The notes: generated by a model from the letters alone, not told the origin. A stretch of DNA of 64,000 bases from Raineyella antarctica (GCF_900092135.1 NZ_FMYF01000011.1:1-64000), one strand, 5' to 3'; shown: positions 44,767-53,405, counted from the stretch's first letter. Translations and numbers: made by a program.

Positions 44767-47328
44767 GGATGTTTCCTTTCGTTGGGTGTGATGGATCGGT
44801 TCGGTGGTTCCGCCGATCTCGACCACGGGCGTGAGGGTGGGGCGGTCGGCCGGCGGGATGGGTCGGGGGGAGAAGCGGCGCAGCCGGTTCGCGTTGGCGA
44901 CGACCGACAGCGAGGAGAGCGCCATCGCGCCGGCGGCGATGATCGGGCTCAGCGTGATCCCGAACGCAGGGTAGAGGGCGCCGGCGGCGATCGGGATGCC
45001 CAGGGTGTTGTAGAGGAAGGCGAACATCAGGTTCTGCTTGATGTTGCGCATGGTGGCGCGGGACAGGTCGACGGCGGTGACGATCCCCGACAGGGCCCCG
45101 GAGATCAGGGTGATGTCGGAGGACTCGATCGCCACGTCGGTGCCGGTGCCGATCGCTGAGCCGACGTCGGCCTGGGCCAGCGCAGGGGCGTCGTTGATGC
45201 CGTCCCCGACCATGCCGACGACCTTTCCCTCGGCCTGGAGTCGGCTGACCTCGGCAGCCTTGTGTTCGGGCATGACCTCGGCGACCACCCGTCGGATACC
45301 GACCTGGGCGGCGATCGCCGCGGCCGTGGCACGGTTGTCACCGGTCATCATGATGACCTCGATGCCCCGACGCTCCAGCGCGGCGACCGCGTCGGCGGAG
45401 CCCTCCTTGAGGGTGTCGGCCACTGCGATCACGCCCGCCGCCCGGCCACCGAAGGCCACGAGGATCGGCGTCTTGCCCTGACCGGCCAGCCAGTCGTGCG
45501 AGGCCAGGAGCGGCTCCACGTTCACCTCGAACGAGTCGAGGAGGCGCCGGTTGCCGACCAGGACGACCTGCCCCTCCACCCTCGCCCGCACGCCCTGGCC
45601 CGTGATCGAGTCGAAGTCGCTGACCTGGGGCAGCGCCAGGCCGCGGTCGGCCGCGCCTGCCACGATGGCGGCGGCGAGGGGGTGTTCGGAGGCCTTCTCG
45701 ACCGCGGCGACGGTCGCGAGCAGGCGGTCTTCGTCGATCCCGGCGGCCGGGAACACGTCGGTGAGCGCCGGGACACCCTTGGTGATGGTGCCGGTCTTGT
45801 CCAGGATGATCGCATCCAGCTTGTGCGCGGTCTCCAGTGCTTCGGCCGACCGGATCAGGATGCCGTGGGTGGCGCCCTTGCCGGTGCCGACGGTGATCGA
45901 CATCGGGGTGGCCAGGCCCAGGGCGCACGGGCAGGCGATGATCAGCACCGAGACGAACGCGACCAGAGCGAAGATGAACACCGGTGGCGGCCCGAACAGC
46001 ATCCAGGCGACGAAGGTCCACACCGCGATCGCGATGACCACGGGCACGAAGTAGCCCGACACCTTGTCGGCGAGCCGCTGGATCGGGGCCTTGGAGCCCT
46101 GGGCCTCCCGAACCATCTTGATGATCTGGGCGAGCATCGTGTCCGCGCCGACCTTGGTGGCCCGGTAGCTGAGCGCGCCGGTCGTGTTGATCGTCGCGCC
46201 GATCACGATGTCCCCGGCACTCTTGGTGACCGGAATGGGTTCACCGGTCACCATGGACTCATCCACCGCCGAGGATCCGGCGACGACCTCCCCGTCGACC
46301 GGCAGCTTCTCCCCGGGTCGTACGAGCACGACGTCACCGACACGGACCTCGTCGATGCCGATGTCGAGTTCGCGGCCGTCGCGCTGCACCCTGGCCGTGC
46401 GCGGCTGCAGGCCGATCAGCGTGCGGATGGCTTCACCGGTACTGGCCTTCGCCTTCGTCTCGAGCAGCCGTCCCAGCAGGATCAGGGTCAGGATGACCCC
46501 GACAGCCTCGAAATAGACCTGTCGCAGGCCTTCGGGGAGCAGGCCCGGCAGGAAGGTCACGACCAGGCTGTAACCGAACGCCGCCACCGTGCCCAGCGTG
46601 ATCAGGGAGTTCATGTCAGCGGTCCGGTGGGACAGGGCACGCCACCCCGTGCGGTGGATCGGCCAACCGGTGTAGAACATCACCGGAGCGATCAACGCCA
46701 GCTGCAACCACGGGTTCATCAGGATCTGGGGCATCCAGGCGGCGCGGAACAGCTCACCACCCATGACCGCGAACAACACCGGAGCCGTCAGCACCGTGCC
46801 GAGGATCAGACGACGATTCAGGTCGCGGATCTCGACGGCCCGCTCAGCAGCCTCGGCATCGGGGTCCGGCGACGCGCCGTGGCCCTCCGCTGTCACCTGG
46901 CCCCCGGCGAGGCCGTCCGTGTGCCCCGGCGTGTCCGCGGTAGCGGGCTCCTCGGGCGGGTCCCCGCTCACGCGGATGGTGCCGGAGACCATGTTCATGC
47001 CACAGGCGAACCGGTACTCCCCGGCCTGGGTCGGGATGAAGTCGACCGCGGTGGTGCGGAAGGCGGGAAGGGTCGCGTTGACTTTGAAGTCGGGCATCAC
47101 CACACGGGAGGTGCACTCCCCGCTCTCCTGGCGGTCGAACAGCATCCGTACCGGCAGGCCGGGTCGGACCCCCTCGAGCAGATCCGGTGAGTAGCCTCCG
47201 TTCACACTCACCCGGACGACCTGGACGCCGTCCTCCACCTCCACCTGTCCGGCCCGCTTGGGACCGAAGAAGAACCATCCCAGCAGACCGGTCAGGACCA
47301 CGCCCCCACCGATGATCAGCCAGTCCAT
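44566..47328 (-). CDS. copA: Copper-exporting P1B-1 ATPase fused to cupredoxin-like and YHS domains
   Basis: 920 residues from ATG 47328. Order: one anchor helix (4-22), a cupredoxin-like domain (about 36-122; [11 protein letters not shown] and [10 protein letters not shown] provide Cys/Met ligands) in place of HMA domains, an acidic linker, then the ATPase core with TGEP (361-364), CPC (466-468, [13 protein letters not shown]), D510 in DKTGTITKG and [13 protein letters not shown], and finally a YHS domain (about 867-903: [21 protein letters not shown]) and tail [11 protein letters not shown]. The YHS part is preceded by its own ribosome site and ATG (44766). It exports Cu(I). Promoter carries a CsoR box and a CTTGA repeat. 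Confidence 0.93.
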   Translation of the reverse strand: MDWLIIGGGVVLTGLLGWFFFGPKRAGQVEVEDGVQVVRVSVNGGYSPDLLEGVRPGLPVRMLFDRQESGECTSRVVMPDFKVNATLPAFRTTAVDFIPTQAGEYRFACGMNMVSGTIRVSGDPPEEPATADTPGHTDGLAGGQVTAEGHGASPDPDAEAAERAVEIRDLNRRLILGTVLTAPVLFAVMGGELFRAAWMPQILMNPWLQLALIAPVMFYTGWPIHRTGWRALSHRTADMNSLITLGTVAAFGYSLVVTFLPGLLPEGLRQVYFEAVGVILTLILLGRLLETKAKASTGEAIRTLIGLQPRTARVQRDGRELDIGIDEVRVGDVVLVRPGEKLPVDGEVVAGSSAVDESMVTGEPIPVTKSAGDIVIGATINTTGALSYRATKVGADTMLAQIIKMVREAQGSKAPIQRLADKVSGYFVPVVIAIAVWTFVAWMLFGPPPVFIFALVAFVSVLIIACPCALGLATPMSITVGTGKGATHGILIRSAEALETAHKLDAIILDKTGTITKGVPALTDVFPAAGIDEDRLLATVAAVEKASEHPLAAAIVAGAADRGLALPQVSDFDSITGQGVRARVEGQVVLVGNRRLLDSFEVNVEPLLASHDWLAGQGKTPILVAFGGRAAGVIAVADTLKEGSADAVAALERRGIEVIMMTGDNRATAAAIAAQVGIRRVVAEVMPEHKAAEVSRLQAEGKVVGMVGDGINDAPALAQADVGSAIGTGTDVAIESSDITLISGALSGIVTAVDLSRATMRNIKQNLMFAFLYNTLGIPIAAGALYPAFGITLSPIIAAGAMALSSLSVVANANRLRRFSPRPIPPADRPTLTPVVEIGGTTEPIHHTQRKETSMFGKKKSTTAKVVDPVCGMSIDPATAAATREHEGTTFYFCSTGCAQTFDSDPHRYGHGQAHAGHQH

Positions 47329-47353
47329 GGCACACACCTCTCACTCGAGACCC

Positions 47354-47372
47354 CATACCCCCACGGGGTATG
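47354..47372 (-). promoter_or_regulatory. CsoR operator at the copA promoter
   Basis: CATACCCC and GGGGTATG are perfect arms around CAC, the GC-rich-centre palindrome of actinobacterial CsoR sites. It ends 26 bases before the copA start. Confidence 0.85.
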
Positions 47373-47421
47373 TTCTGGGTCCACGGTAGGTCGGGTACAT
47401 GTGCGGAACTCTTGGCCCGTG

Positions 47422-47438
47422 GTCAAGGTTCGATGAAG
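47422..47438 (-). promoter_or_regulatory. CTTGA direct repeat, site 4
   Basis: On the minus strand CTTCATCGAAC then CTTGAC, 11 bp apart, 94 bp upstream of copA. With the CsoR box this gives copA two copper controls. Confidence 0.6.
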
Positions 47439-47475
47439 GGTTCGCGAGCCCGTCTGTCGTGACCAGCCAGGTAGC

Positions 47476-48243
47476 TCAAAGCACCGTTCCGAAGCCGGCG
47501 GCCCACACGCGCAGGAGGGCCATCAGCTGCTCCCACAGGCCGGAGACGAGCAGGATGCCGACGAGAACCATGCTGTACCCGCCGATCCGCAGCACCGCTC
47601 GCTGGTGGCGTCGCACGAACGCCACGACCCGCTGCATCCGCGAGAACGCGAGGGCGGCGAGGATGAACGGGATGCCCAGTCCGAGGACGTAGACGAAGGC
47701 CAGGAAGCCCCCGCGCACCGCGCTGCCCTCGTTCATCGCCAAGGTGAGCACCATCGACAGGGTCGGGCCGATGCAGGGGGTCCAGCCGACTCCGAAGACG
47801 AAGCCGAGGAGAGGTGCGGCCGCCAGCCCTGCCTTGGGGAGGCGAGTGAACCGCACGTCGCGGTTGCCCAGGGGGATCACTCCGGCGAACATCAGGCCCA
47901 GCACGATCGTCAGGACCCCGATCACCCGGGAGATGAGTACCTGGTGGGTGAGCAGGGCCCGTCCCATGGTGCCCGCGGCGACGCCGGCACCCACGAAGAC
48001 GACCCCGAAACCGAGGACGAACAACACGGCGCCGGCCAGCATGCGCGCACGGTGACGCCGGGCGTCGGTCAGGACGTCGGAGGCCCCCAGCCCGGTCGTG
48101 TAGGACAGGTAGCCGGGTAGTAGCGGCACGCAGCACGGGGAGAAGAACGAGACCAGACCGGCGAGGGCGGCGACAGGGATCGCGAGCAGCATCGAGCCGC
48201 CCACCGCCTGGGTCGCCCAGCTGGCGATGTCGAGGGGGATCAT
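47476..48243 (-). CDS. ccdA: CcdA cytochrome c biogenesis / thiol-transfer membrane protein
   Basis: 255 residues from ATG 48243; a GTG at 48261 overlaps the upstream stop (GTGA) and is an alternative start. Six helices; the two redox cysteines lie in LVSFFSPCCVPLLPGYL and FGVGWTPCIGPTLS, the standard CcdA positions. It follows the TlpA gene directly, so the pair moves reducing power from cytosolic thioredoxin to the exported TlpA. This is a textbook CcdA, unlike the divergent protein at 41614. Confidence 0.92.
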   Translation of the reverse strand: MIPLDIASWATQAVGGSMLLAIPVAALAGLVSFFSPCCVPLLPGYLSYTTGLGASDVLTDARRHRARMLAGAVLFVLGFGVVFVGAGVAAGTMGRALLTHQVLISRVIGVLTIVLGLMFAGVIPLGNRDVRFTRLPKAGLAAAPLLGFVFGVGWTPCIGPTLSMVLTLAMNEGSAVRGGFLAFVYVLGLGIPFILAALAFSRMQRVVAFVRRHQRAVLRIGGYSMVLVGILLVSGLWEQLMALLRVWAAGFGTVL

Positions 48244-48257
48244 GATCGTCGCCCCGC

Positions 48258-48881
48258 TCACTTGCCCGCGGCGACGTCGTCGATCACGCCGACAAGCGTC
48301 GCCTCGGTGGTCTTGCCGATGATCCGCGCCGCGACCTTGCCCTCGCGGTCGACCACCAGGGTGGAGGGGATACCGGAGGGTGGCAGCTGGTCGGAGAACT
48401 CCAGCAGCAATTTGCCGGCCGGGTCGTAGATGCTCGGGTAGGGGATGGCGAAGGAACGCACGAAGGCCTCGGCCTGCAGCGGGTCGAGGTCGCGGGTGTT
48501 GAGCCCGATGAACTCGGCGCGGTCCGAGGTCGCCGCGGCGGCGCGGACGAGGTCGGGGGCCTCGGCACGGCACGGCGCGCACCAGGACCCCCAGACGTTG
48601 AGCACCAGGACCTTGCCGTCGGAGGCCTTGGTGGTCATCGTGGTGTCGAGGGCGCCGAGTACCGGACCGGTCACGACCGGGGCGGTGGGGCGCTTGCCCA
48701 CCGGCAGGATGGTGACGCCACCGTCACCACTGACGAACCCACTCTGGGTGGAATCGGTGGGGGTGGAGGTGGAGCCGCAGCCGGCCAGCGTGACGACCAG
48801 CCCGCCGGACAGCGCGACGGCTGCCAGTGCGCGGGCCACCCGGCCCGAACGGGGGCCCCGGTGTGTACGGGAATCGTGCAT
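48258..48881 (-). CDS. TlpA-type thioredoxin lipoprotein
   Basis: 207 residues from ATG 48881. Signal peptide with lipobox TLAGC (lipid at about C35), a Ser/Thr linker, then a thioredoxin domain: GKVLVLNVWGSWCAPCRAEAPDL (active site WCAPC) and PPSGIPSTLVVDREGKV (cis-Pro). It reduces disulfides outside the membrane, here perhaps of the copper oxidase or copper chaperones. The next gene, ccdA, supplies electrons. Promoter region has CTTGA site 5. Confidence 0.92.
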   Translation of the reverse strand: MHDSRTHRGPRSGRVARALAAVALSGGLVVTLAGCGSTSTPTDSTQSGFVSGDGGVTILPVGKRPTAPVVTGPVLGALDTTMTTKASDGKVLVLNVWGSWCAPCRAEAPDLVRAAAATSDRAEFIGLNTRDLDPLQAEAFVRSFAIPYPSIYDPAGKLLLEFSDQLPPSGIPSTLVVDREGKVAARIIGKTTEATLVGVIDDVAAGK

Positions 48882-49018
48882 CGGCGATGACCACCTTCTT
48901 CTTCTGGGACCGGGGGCAGGTCGCGGCACGGGTTGTCATGCCCGACGAATCGGACAACGCGGGCGGCCCCCCCGGGGGTCATGTTTCTGGAGGGGAGTGC
49001 CCGGTCGGTGAAGAAACG

Positions 49019-49035
49019 GTCAAGATCCTGACAAG
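49019..49035 (-). promoter_or_regulatory. CTTGA direct repeat, site 5
   Basis: On the minus strand CTTGTC and CTTGAC, 11 bp apart, about 138 bp before the TlpA gene. Confidence 0.65.
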
Positions 49036-49144
49036 ATCCGTGGTGAGCGAGGCTGCGCCGACCGCCTGATCAAGGCCGTCGCCGGACTGGGCTCTCGATC
49101 TGACACGGAGGTTCTTCAACCCGTGCTGGCCCCTGGCAGATCGG

Positions 49145-50503
49145 CTACGCGGGCAGGGCCTTCACCAGTGGGACCTTGCCCAGCCGGGTCCGTTCCAGGG
49201 CGGTCACGCTGACCACATCGACGGCAACGGGGTCGATGGTGAGGTCGGCGAGGGCCTCCTGGACGCGGCGACGCACCAGCTCGGTGCCCCCCGCGGGCGC
49301 GACGAGGCGAACGACCAGCTTGTTCGGCTGTTGCTCGACCTGCCAACCGTTCGGCGCCAGAGCCTCCAGGGCGTTATGGAAGACGTTGGGGTGGACGCGC
49401 ACGCTGCTGTGGCGGCCGGGCAGGGTGATCGTGTCTTCTGTGCGGCCCTCCACCGCCTCCAGCAGGGCGAAGGGCAGTCCGCAGGTGCAACGTTCGGGGG
49501 AGAGGCGGATGGAGTCGGTCAGCTCGTAGCGGATGAGCGGCAACGTACGGGAGAACAGCACGCTCACCAGGACCCTGTCCGCGGTGGCGCCCGCCGGGAC
49601 AGGCTGGTAGTCCTCATCCACCGGCTCGACGATCACGAAGTCCTCATACAGATGCCACCCACCCTGCGAACAGGTCGAGGCGATGCTGGCGGTTTCGGTG
49701 GCCGCGTAGCTGTCCACGATCACCGATGGGCCCCACGCGGCTTGCGCTGCCGAACGGCTGGCCGGGGTGAGAACCTCGGAGGCGGCCACGACCTTCTCGG
49801 GTCGGATGTGCAGCTGGCCGGTGAGCTGGGCCTGCGCCAGCGGGCCGATCATCGACGCGTACGCGACCAGCAGACGGGGCTCGAAGCGATCCAGTTCGCC
49901 TGTCAGGTCGGCCACCGGAGTCCGCGCGTCCAGTCGTAGCGCCGGAACAAGGCGCGAGCGCAGACTCGCCCCCACGACGGCAGACTGGTGGGTCGGATTG
50001 AGTGAGCTCACGACCGCGGTACGTAGTGGGTGGCGCAGACCCACCGCCACTCCGGCCCAGTCGTTGACCCGGGCATAGGACGTGAGGATCTGGGTCCACT
50101 CCCGCCGGTCCCAGGCGAAGACGGCGCGGCGTCCCGTGGTGCCGCCCGTGCCCGCCAACCACCATCGGCCACGCCACGGATGGCCAGGATCGGCGCCGGT
50201 GCGTTCCATCTCGGACAGGCGCCCCTCCACCTGTGCCAGCCGGAGGGCTGGGGAGGTGCAGATCCGATCCCACTGATCCATCAGCATGGATTTGGTCAGG
50301 ACGGGCAGATCGGTGAGCGGGACGTGCGCGGCCCCTGGCAGTACCTGTTGATAGTAGGGCGAGCTGGTCCGCGCATACGCCAGGAGCCGGTCCAGCTCGA
50401 CGCCCTGGAACTCCAGCATTCGGTCGCGGCTCCACCGGTCGCGTTGATGCATCCGGCGGCGCGCGAGGAGCGTGCCGGCGATCAGCAGTCCGTCCGGGCT
50501 CAT
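49145..50503 (-). CDS. PaaK-family adenylate-forming enzyme
   Basis: 452 residues. The family marks are a C-terminal AMP-binding domain and the N-terminal YARTSSPYYQQVLP stretch, WLAGTGGTTGRRAVF (the ATP loop of phenylacetate-CoA ligase-like enzymes), VDSYAATETASIAST and LIRYELTDSIRL, with TCGLPFALLEAVEGRTEDTI toward the end. Such enzymes activate a carboxylic acid with ATP; partners are often CoA or a carrier. It lies 15 bp after the CopZ-like gene in a copper cluster, where no aromatic-acid catabolism genes are seen. The substrate is unknown; making a small copper-binding or sulfur-containing molecule is one possibility, not supported by direct evidence. Confidence 0.8.
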   Translation of the reverse strand: MSPDGLLIAGTLLARRRMHQRDRWSRDRMLEFQGVELDRLLAYARTSSPYYQQVLPGAAHVPLTDLPVLTKSMLMDQWDRICTSPALRLAQVEGRLSEMERTGADPGHPWRGRWWLAGTGGTTGRRAVFAWDRREWTQILTSYARVNDWAGVAVGLRHPLRTAVVSSLNPTHQSAVVGASLRSRLVPALRLDARTPVADLTGELDRFEPRLLVAYASMIGPLAQAQLTGQLHIRPEKVVAASEVLTPASRSAAQAAWGPSVIVDSYAATETASIASTCSQGGWHLYEDFVIVEPVDEDYQPVPAGATADRVLVSVLFSRTLPLIRYELTDSIRLSPERCTCGLPFALLEAVEGRTEDTITLPGRHSSVRVHPNVFHNALEALAPNGWQVEQQPNKLVVRLVAPAGGTELVRRRVQEALADLTIDPVAVDVVSVTALERTRLGKVPLVKALPA

Positions 50504-50518
50504 CTGGCACCGCTCTTC

Positions 50519-50773
50519 CTAGGAGGTCCCGGGATGTGGTTGTTTGTGGCCCCCGGAGTGCCTACCGACCATCCTGAACCCTGCCCGGTCCAGGGTGCCA
50601 CGCACCTGGTCACGGGTGACGGCTCCGTCGGGGACGACGCTCACCCGTGACTCCCCGAACGGCACCAGGTCCACCCGGACCCCGTCCACGCCGGGCAGCG
50701 CCCGCACCTGGTCGATCACGCTCACCAGGCACTGCACGCAGGTCAGGCCGCGCACACCGTAGGTCTGGGTCAT
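50519..50773 (-). CDS. CopZ-like copper chaperone (HMA domain)
   Basis: 84 residues. Starts MTQTYGVRGLTCVQCLVSVI: the metal loop GLTCVQC replaces the usual GMTCxxC (Met to Leu). The rest follows the ferredoxin-like HMA fold (VDGVRVDLVPFGESRVSVV, RDQVRGTLDRAGF) and adds a tail with three His (GRHSGGHKQPH). It should hand Cu(I) to a P-type ATPase; neither ATPase in the island has an intact HMA domain. Promoter region has CTTGA site 6. Confidence 0.85.
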   Translation of the reverse strand: MTQTYGVRGLTCVQCLVSVIDQVRALPGVDGVRVDLVPFGESRVSVVPDGAVTRDQVRGTLDRAGFRMVGRHSGGHKQPHPGTS

Positions 50774-50838
50774 CGTCCCACCTCTCTGCTCCTGGTACCC
50801 AGCGTGGGTGCGGGGGATAGCCGGGCGGTGTCGGGACG

Positions 50839-50855
50839 GTCAAGATCCCGGCAAG
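50839..50855 (-). promoter_or_regulatory. CTTGA direct repeat, site 6
   Basis: On the minus strand CTTGCC and CTTGAC, 11 bp apart, 66 bp before the chaperone gene. Confidence 0.65.
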
Positions 50856-50896
50856 ATCCCCTCGCCCTCGGTCCACGCTGCGGTGGCTACGCGCGT

Positions 50897-50913
50897 CTTG
50901 ATCGAACCTTGCT
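50897..50913 (+). promoter_or_regulatory. CTTGA direct repeat, site 7
   Basis: CTTGAT and CTTGCT, 11 bp apart, 93 bp before lgt. It faces away from site 6, so each divergent unit has its own box. Confidence 0.65.
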
Positions 50914-51005
50914 CATCCGCGACCGGTTCTCTTGATGTGGGCGGGCCACTGTGGGATCGCTCGCCCCGGTCGGGGCGGCGACGATGTCGGTGAGGGAGTC
51001 CAATC

Positions 51006-51785
51006 GTGTGGCCCGTCCTGTTCTCAATCTTCGGGGTCCAGATCCAGTCCTACGGGGTGAGCAAGGCCCTGGCCGCCCTCGTCGGGGGGTACCTGCTGGG
51101 GCGGGCCTTCCAACGGATCGGCTACGACAAGGAGCAGGCCCACTCGCTGGTCCTGTGGGCGGTCCTGTGGGGATTCGTCGGCGCGAAGATCTACTTCCTG
51201 GCCGAACATTGGCAGCACTTCACCTGGCATCACCTCGGTGGTTCCGGATTCACCTGGTACGGCGGACTGATCGGCGGCACCCTCGCTGTCCTTGTGTACA
51301 CCCGTCGCCACCAACTCCCCCTCGGCACGGTCGCCGGTGCGATGGCGATGCCCCTGTCGATCGCGTACGGCATCGGGCGGATCGGCTGCTTCCTGGCCGG
51401 CGACGGCACCTACGGCCAACCCACCGACCTGCCCTGGGGCGTGGCCTATCCCCACGGGGTGGTCCCTGTCTACCTCCGCGTCCACCCCACCGAGCTCTAC
51501 GAGGCCGCGGGCGCGTTCGCGATCGCTGCGATCCTGTGGGCCCTCGGACGCCGCTGGCCCCAGGTGGCGGTGTTCGGGTCCTACCTGGCACTCAGCGGAC
51601 TCGCCCGACTGCTCGTCGAGTTCCTGCGCATCAATGACCCGGTACTGCTGGGCCTCACCCAGCCCCAGCTGTTCGGAATCCTCAGCATCATCCTCGGCGC
51701 GATCCTGATCACCCGGGACCAGCTGCGGGCTCGCCCCACACCCACCGATCTGGACCCCGTTCCGGTAACGGCGGCAGCGCGATGA
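51006..51785 (+). CDS. lgt: Prolipoprotein diacylglyceryl transferase
   Basis: 259 residues from GTG 51006 with GAGGGAG upstream. Seven helices; the catalytic core has YGVSKALAALVGGYLLGR near the start, FTWYGGLIGG, and the Lgt signature YGIGRIGCFLAGDGTYGQ; HPTELYEA lies in the C-terminal half. It transfers diacylglycerol from phosphatidylglycerol to the lipobox cysteine of preprolipoproteins. In this island the multicopper oxidase and the TlpA protein carry lipoboxes, so an extra, copper-regulated Lgt would support their maturation. Most genomes keep the housekeeping lgt elsewhere; this copy is probably accessory. Confidence 0.92.
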   Translation: MWPVLFSIFGVQIQSYGVSKALAALVGGYLLGRAFQRIGYDKEQAHSLVLWAVLWGFVGAKIYFLAEHWQHFTWHHLGGSGFTWYGGLIGGTLAVLVYTRRHQLPLGTVAGAMAMPLSIAYGIGRIGCFLAGDGTYGQPTDLPWGVAYPHGVVPVYLRVHPTELYEAAGAFAIAAILWALGRRWPQVAVFGSYLALSGLARLLVEFLRINDPVLLGLTQPQLFGILSIILGAILITRDQLRARPTPTDLDPVPVTAAAR

Positions 51786-51844
51786 CGGACCGGACCTGTC
51801 CCCGAACCTTCCCGCCCCCCGCAGAAACAGAAGAGGAAGCTGCC

Positions 51845-52291
51845 ATGGACACCACGACCGCGCCCGCCTCCGGACCACCGACCCCGGTCGGGGCCTCAGC
51901 ATCCCTCGACACTGCACGCCGCCCAAGCCGGTGGCGCACCGCCTGGGCAAGTATCCGCGCCGCGATCGGTGCCCTGCTGGGCCTGGTCCCCCACGTCATG
52001 CACCACATCGGCATCCTCGCCGGCGCCGCCCTCCTCACCGGCGTATTCGGCAATACCGTGCTCTACGCCGCCGGGCTGCTCCTCAGCATCCCCCTGCTCA
52101 ACCGCCTCCGGAAGCGGTTCGGCACCTGGAAGGCACCCGCCATCGGTGTCGCCGTCTTCACCGCCATGTTCCTGCTCTCCGCCCTCATCATCGGACCAGC
52201 CATCAATCGCGCGGGAACCGGGCCCGCACCCCAGACACCCCTCCCGGCGACCAGTACCCCCGCCGACCATGAAGCCCACCACGGCGGTTAG
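51845..52291 (+). CDS. Small membrane protein of unknown function
   Basis: 148 residues from ATG 51845, which has AGAGGAAG at good spacing; the frame also opens at 51782 with an ATGA overlap to lgt, so the exact start is uncertain. Two or three helices (ALLGLVPHVMHHIGILAGAALLTGVF, LYAAGLLLSIPLL, APAIGVAVFTAMFLLSALIIG). The His pair in HVMHHIG and the C-terminal HEAHHGG may bind metal. It has no recognised domain. Its place after lgt suggests co-expression. Confidence 0.7.
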   Translation: MDTTTAPASGPPTPVGASASLDTARRPSRWRTAWASIRAAIGALLGLVPHVMHHIGILAGAALLTGVFGNTVLYAAGLLLSIPLLNRLRKRFGTWKAPAIGVAVFTAMFLLSALIIGPAINRAGTGPAPQTPLPATSTPADHEAHHGG

Positions 52292-52356
52292 TCGACGCCC
52301 AGGTCATGTTGCTGGCGTACGAGAGCGGTTCGTCAGGGGGAGGGGCTGCGCGTGGC

Positions 52357-53181
52357 TCAGGCTCCGGCCAGGGTCACGATTGCGTCGGTGGCGAAGCCGA
52401 GGAACAGGCCGATGAAGACGCCCCAGGTCGTGATGATCTTCATGTTCTGGCGACGCGCGACGGCGAGCAGCTCGATCACGACGTAGAGGATCGAGCCCGC
52501 GGCCAGTGTCAGGAACGCCACGCTGACCAGGTCGTTGGAGAACTGCTGGCCGACGATGGTGCCGAGGAATGTCGGACCACCGCCGATCAGGCCGAGGAGG
52601 GCGAGGTAGCCCCAGGAGGGACGTTCGTGTTGGGCGGCCATCGGGGCGACGATTCCGAAGCCTTCGGTGCCGTTGTGGATGGCGAAACCGATGACCAGCA
52701 GGATCGCCAACTGGGTGGCGCCGGTCGCGGCACTGTTGCCGATCGCGAGCCCCTCGGCGAAGTTGTGCAGGCCGATCCCGACGGCGATCATCAGCGAGAG
52801 CGCGTGGGCCGAGGAGGTGTGCGCGATCACTCCGGTCGCGGTGGTGGCCCCGGGTCCTTCGCGGCGCCCCGAGGGCTTCGCGCGTGCGGCCACCCAGCGG
52901 TCGAAGTACACCAGGCCCAGCAGTCCGACCGCGAGACCGACGGCGAAGACGATGGAGGTGGCGAGGACCCCGGTGACGTCCTTGTCCGTCAGGCCCTTGT
53001 CGATGGGCTCCCAGGCGTGGGCCAGCACGTCCCACAGCAGGAACACCAGGATGCCGACGGCCAGCGCGTTCAACCACACGCGTGTCCTGGGTAGTGCGGC
53101 CTTGACTCTGCCCAAGGGCAGTCCCAGGAAGATGGTCAGCCCGGCGATCAGGCCAAGCGCAACCACATTGGTGGAGCTCAT
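52357..53181 (-). CDS. ZIP-family metal transporter
   Basis: 274 residues, eight helices. Metal-pathway helices are clear: IAVGIGLHNFAEGLAIG (helix IV, HNxxE) and LVIGFAIHNGTEGFGI (helix V). Between helices III and IV there is a basic loop rather than a His-rich one. ZIP proteins import Zn, Mn or Fe. The promoter has a near-perfect DtxR/IdeR-type box (53207-53225), so iron or manganese is the likely substrate and repression by metal-loaded regulator the likely control. Alone on its strand, convergent with lgt's partner gene. Confidence 0.9.
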   Translation of the reverse strand: MSSTNVVALGLIAGLTIFLGLPLGRVKAALPRTRVWLNALAVGILVFLLWDVLAHAWEPIDKGLTDKDVTGVLATSIVFAVGLAVGLLGLVYFDRWVAARAKPSGRREGPGATTATGVIAHTSSAHALSLMIAVGIGLHNFAEGLAIGNSAATGATQLAILLVIGFAIHNGTEGFGIVAPMAAQHERPSWGYLALLGLIGGGPTFLGTIVGQQFSNDLVSVAFLTLAAGSILYVVIELLAVARRQNMKIITTWGVFIGLFLGFATDAIVTLAGA

Positions 53182-53206
53182 TGCACGTCCTCTCGAAGCG
53201 TGGAAG

Positions 53207-53225
53207 TTAGGTTAACCTAACCTTG
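53207..53225 (-). promoter_or_regulatory. DtxR/IdeR-type iron box
   Basis: TTAGGTTAACCTAACCTTG matches the IdeR consensus TTAGGTTAGCCTAACCTAA at 16 of 19 positions and includes a perfect 14-bp palindrome TTAGGTTAACCTAA. It lies 26 bases before the ZIP gene. Confidence 0.88.
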
Positions 53226-53284
53226 CTTCGGCAGCGTAGGGCTCGCCGCCTCCCCACCACAAATCGGCGGGCCTTCTGCTGCCG

Positions 53285-53340
53285 TCTCCGTTCAGGTGAA
53301 GGTTCCGGCGGGCGACGGTTCGGCGGGCAAGTGTGCACAG
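53285..53340 (-). pseudogene. DUF4913 gene tail, third copy
   Basis: The minus frame ends LPAEPSPAGTFT, the same ending as the fragment at 23302 (EPPPPGIFT) and the intact gene at 55698 (EPPPEGIFT). The 17 bases across and after its stop (53285-53301) are identical to 23295-23311. Only about 16 codons remain. It forms the far border of the XRE-ImmA module. Confidence 0.65.
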
Positions 53341-53387
53341 AGGGCCTGCTCCGGATGATTGGCTGAAGCATTGATGCGCGAATCATG

Positions 53388-53405
53388 TGCCATACTGAAG
53401 TCAGT
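53388..53405 (+). promoter_or_regulatory. Candidate promoter and operator of the XRE-ImmA module
   Basis: A -10-like CATACT is followed at once by the palindrome ACTGA-AG-TCAGT (53394-53405), 49 bp before the first gene. An XRE-type repressor could act here. Confidence 0.35.
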
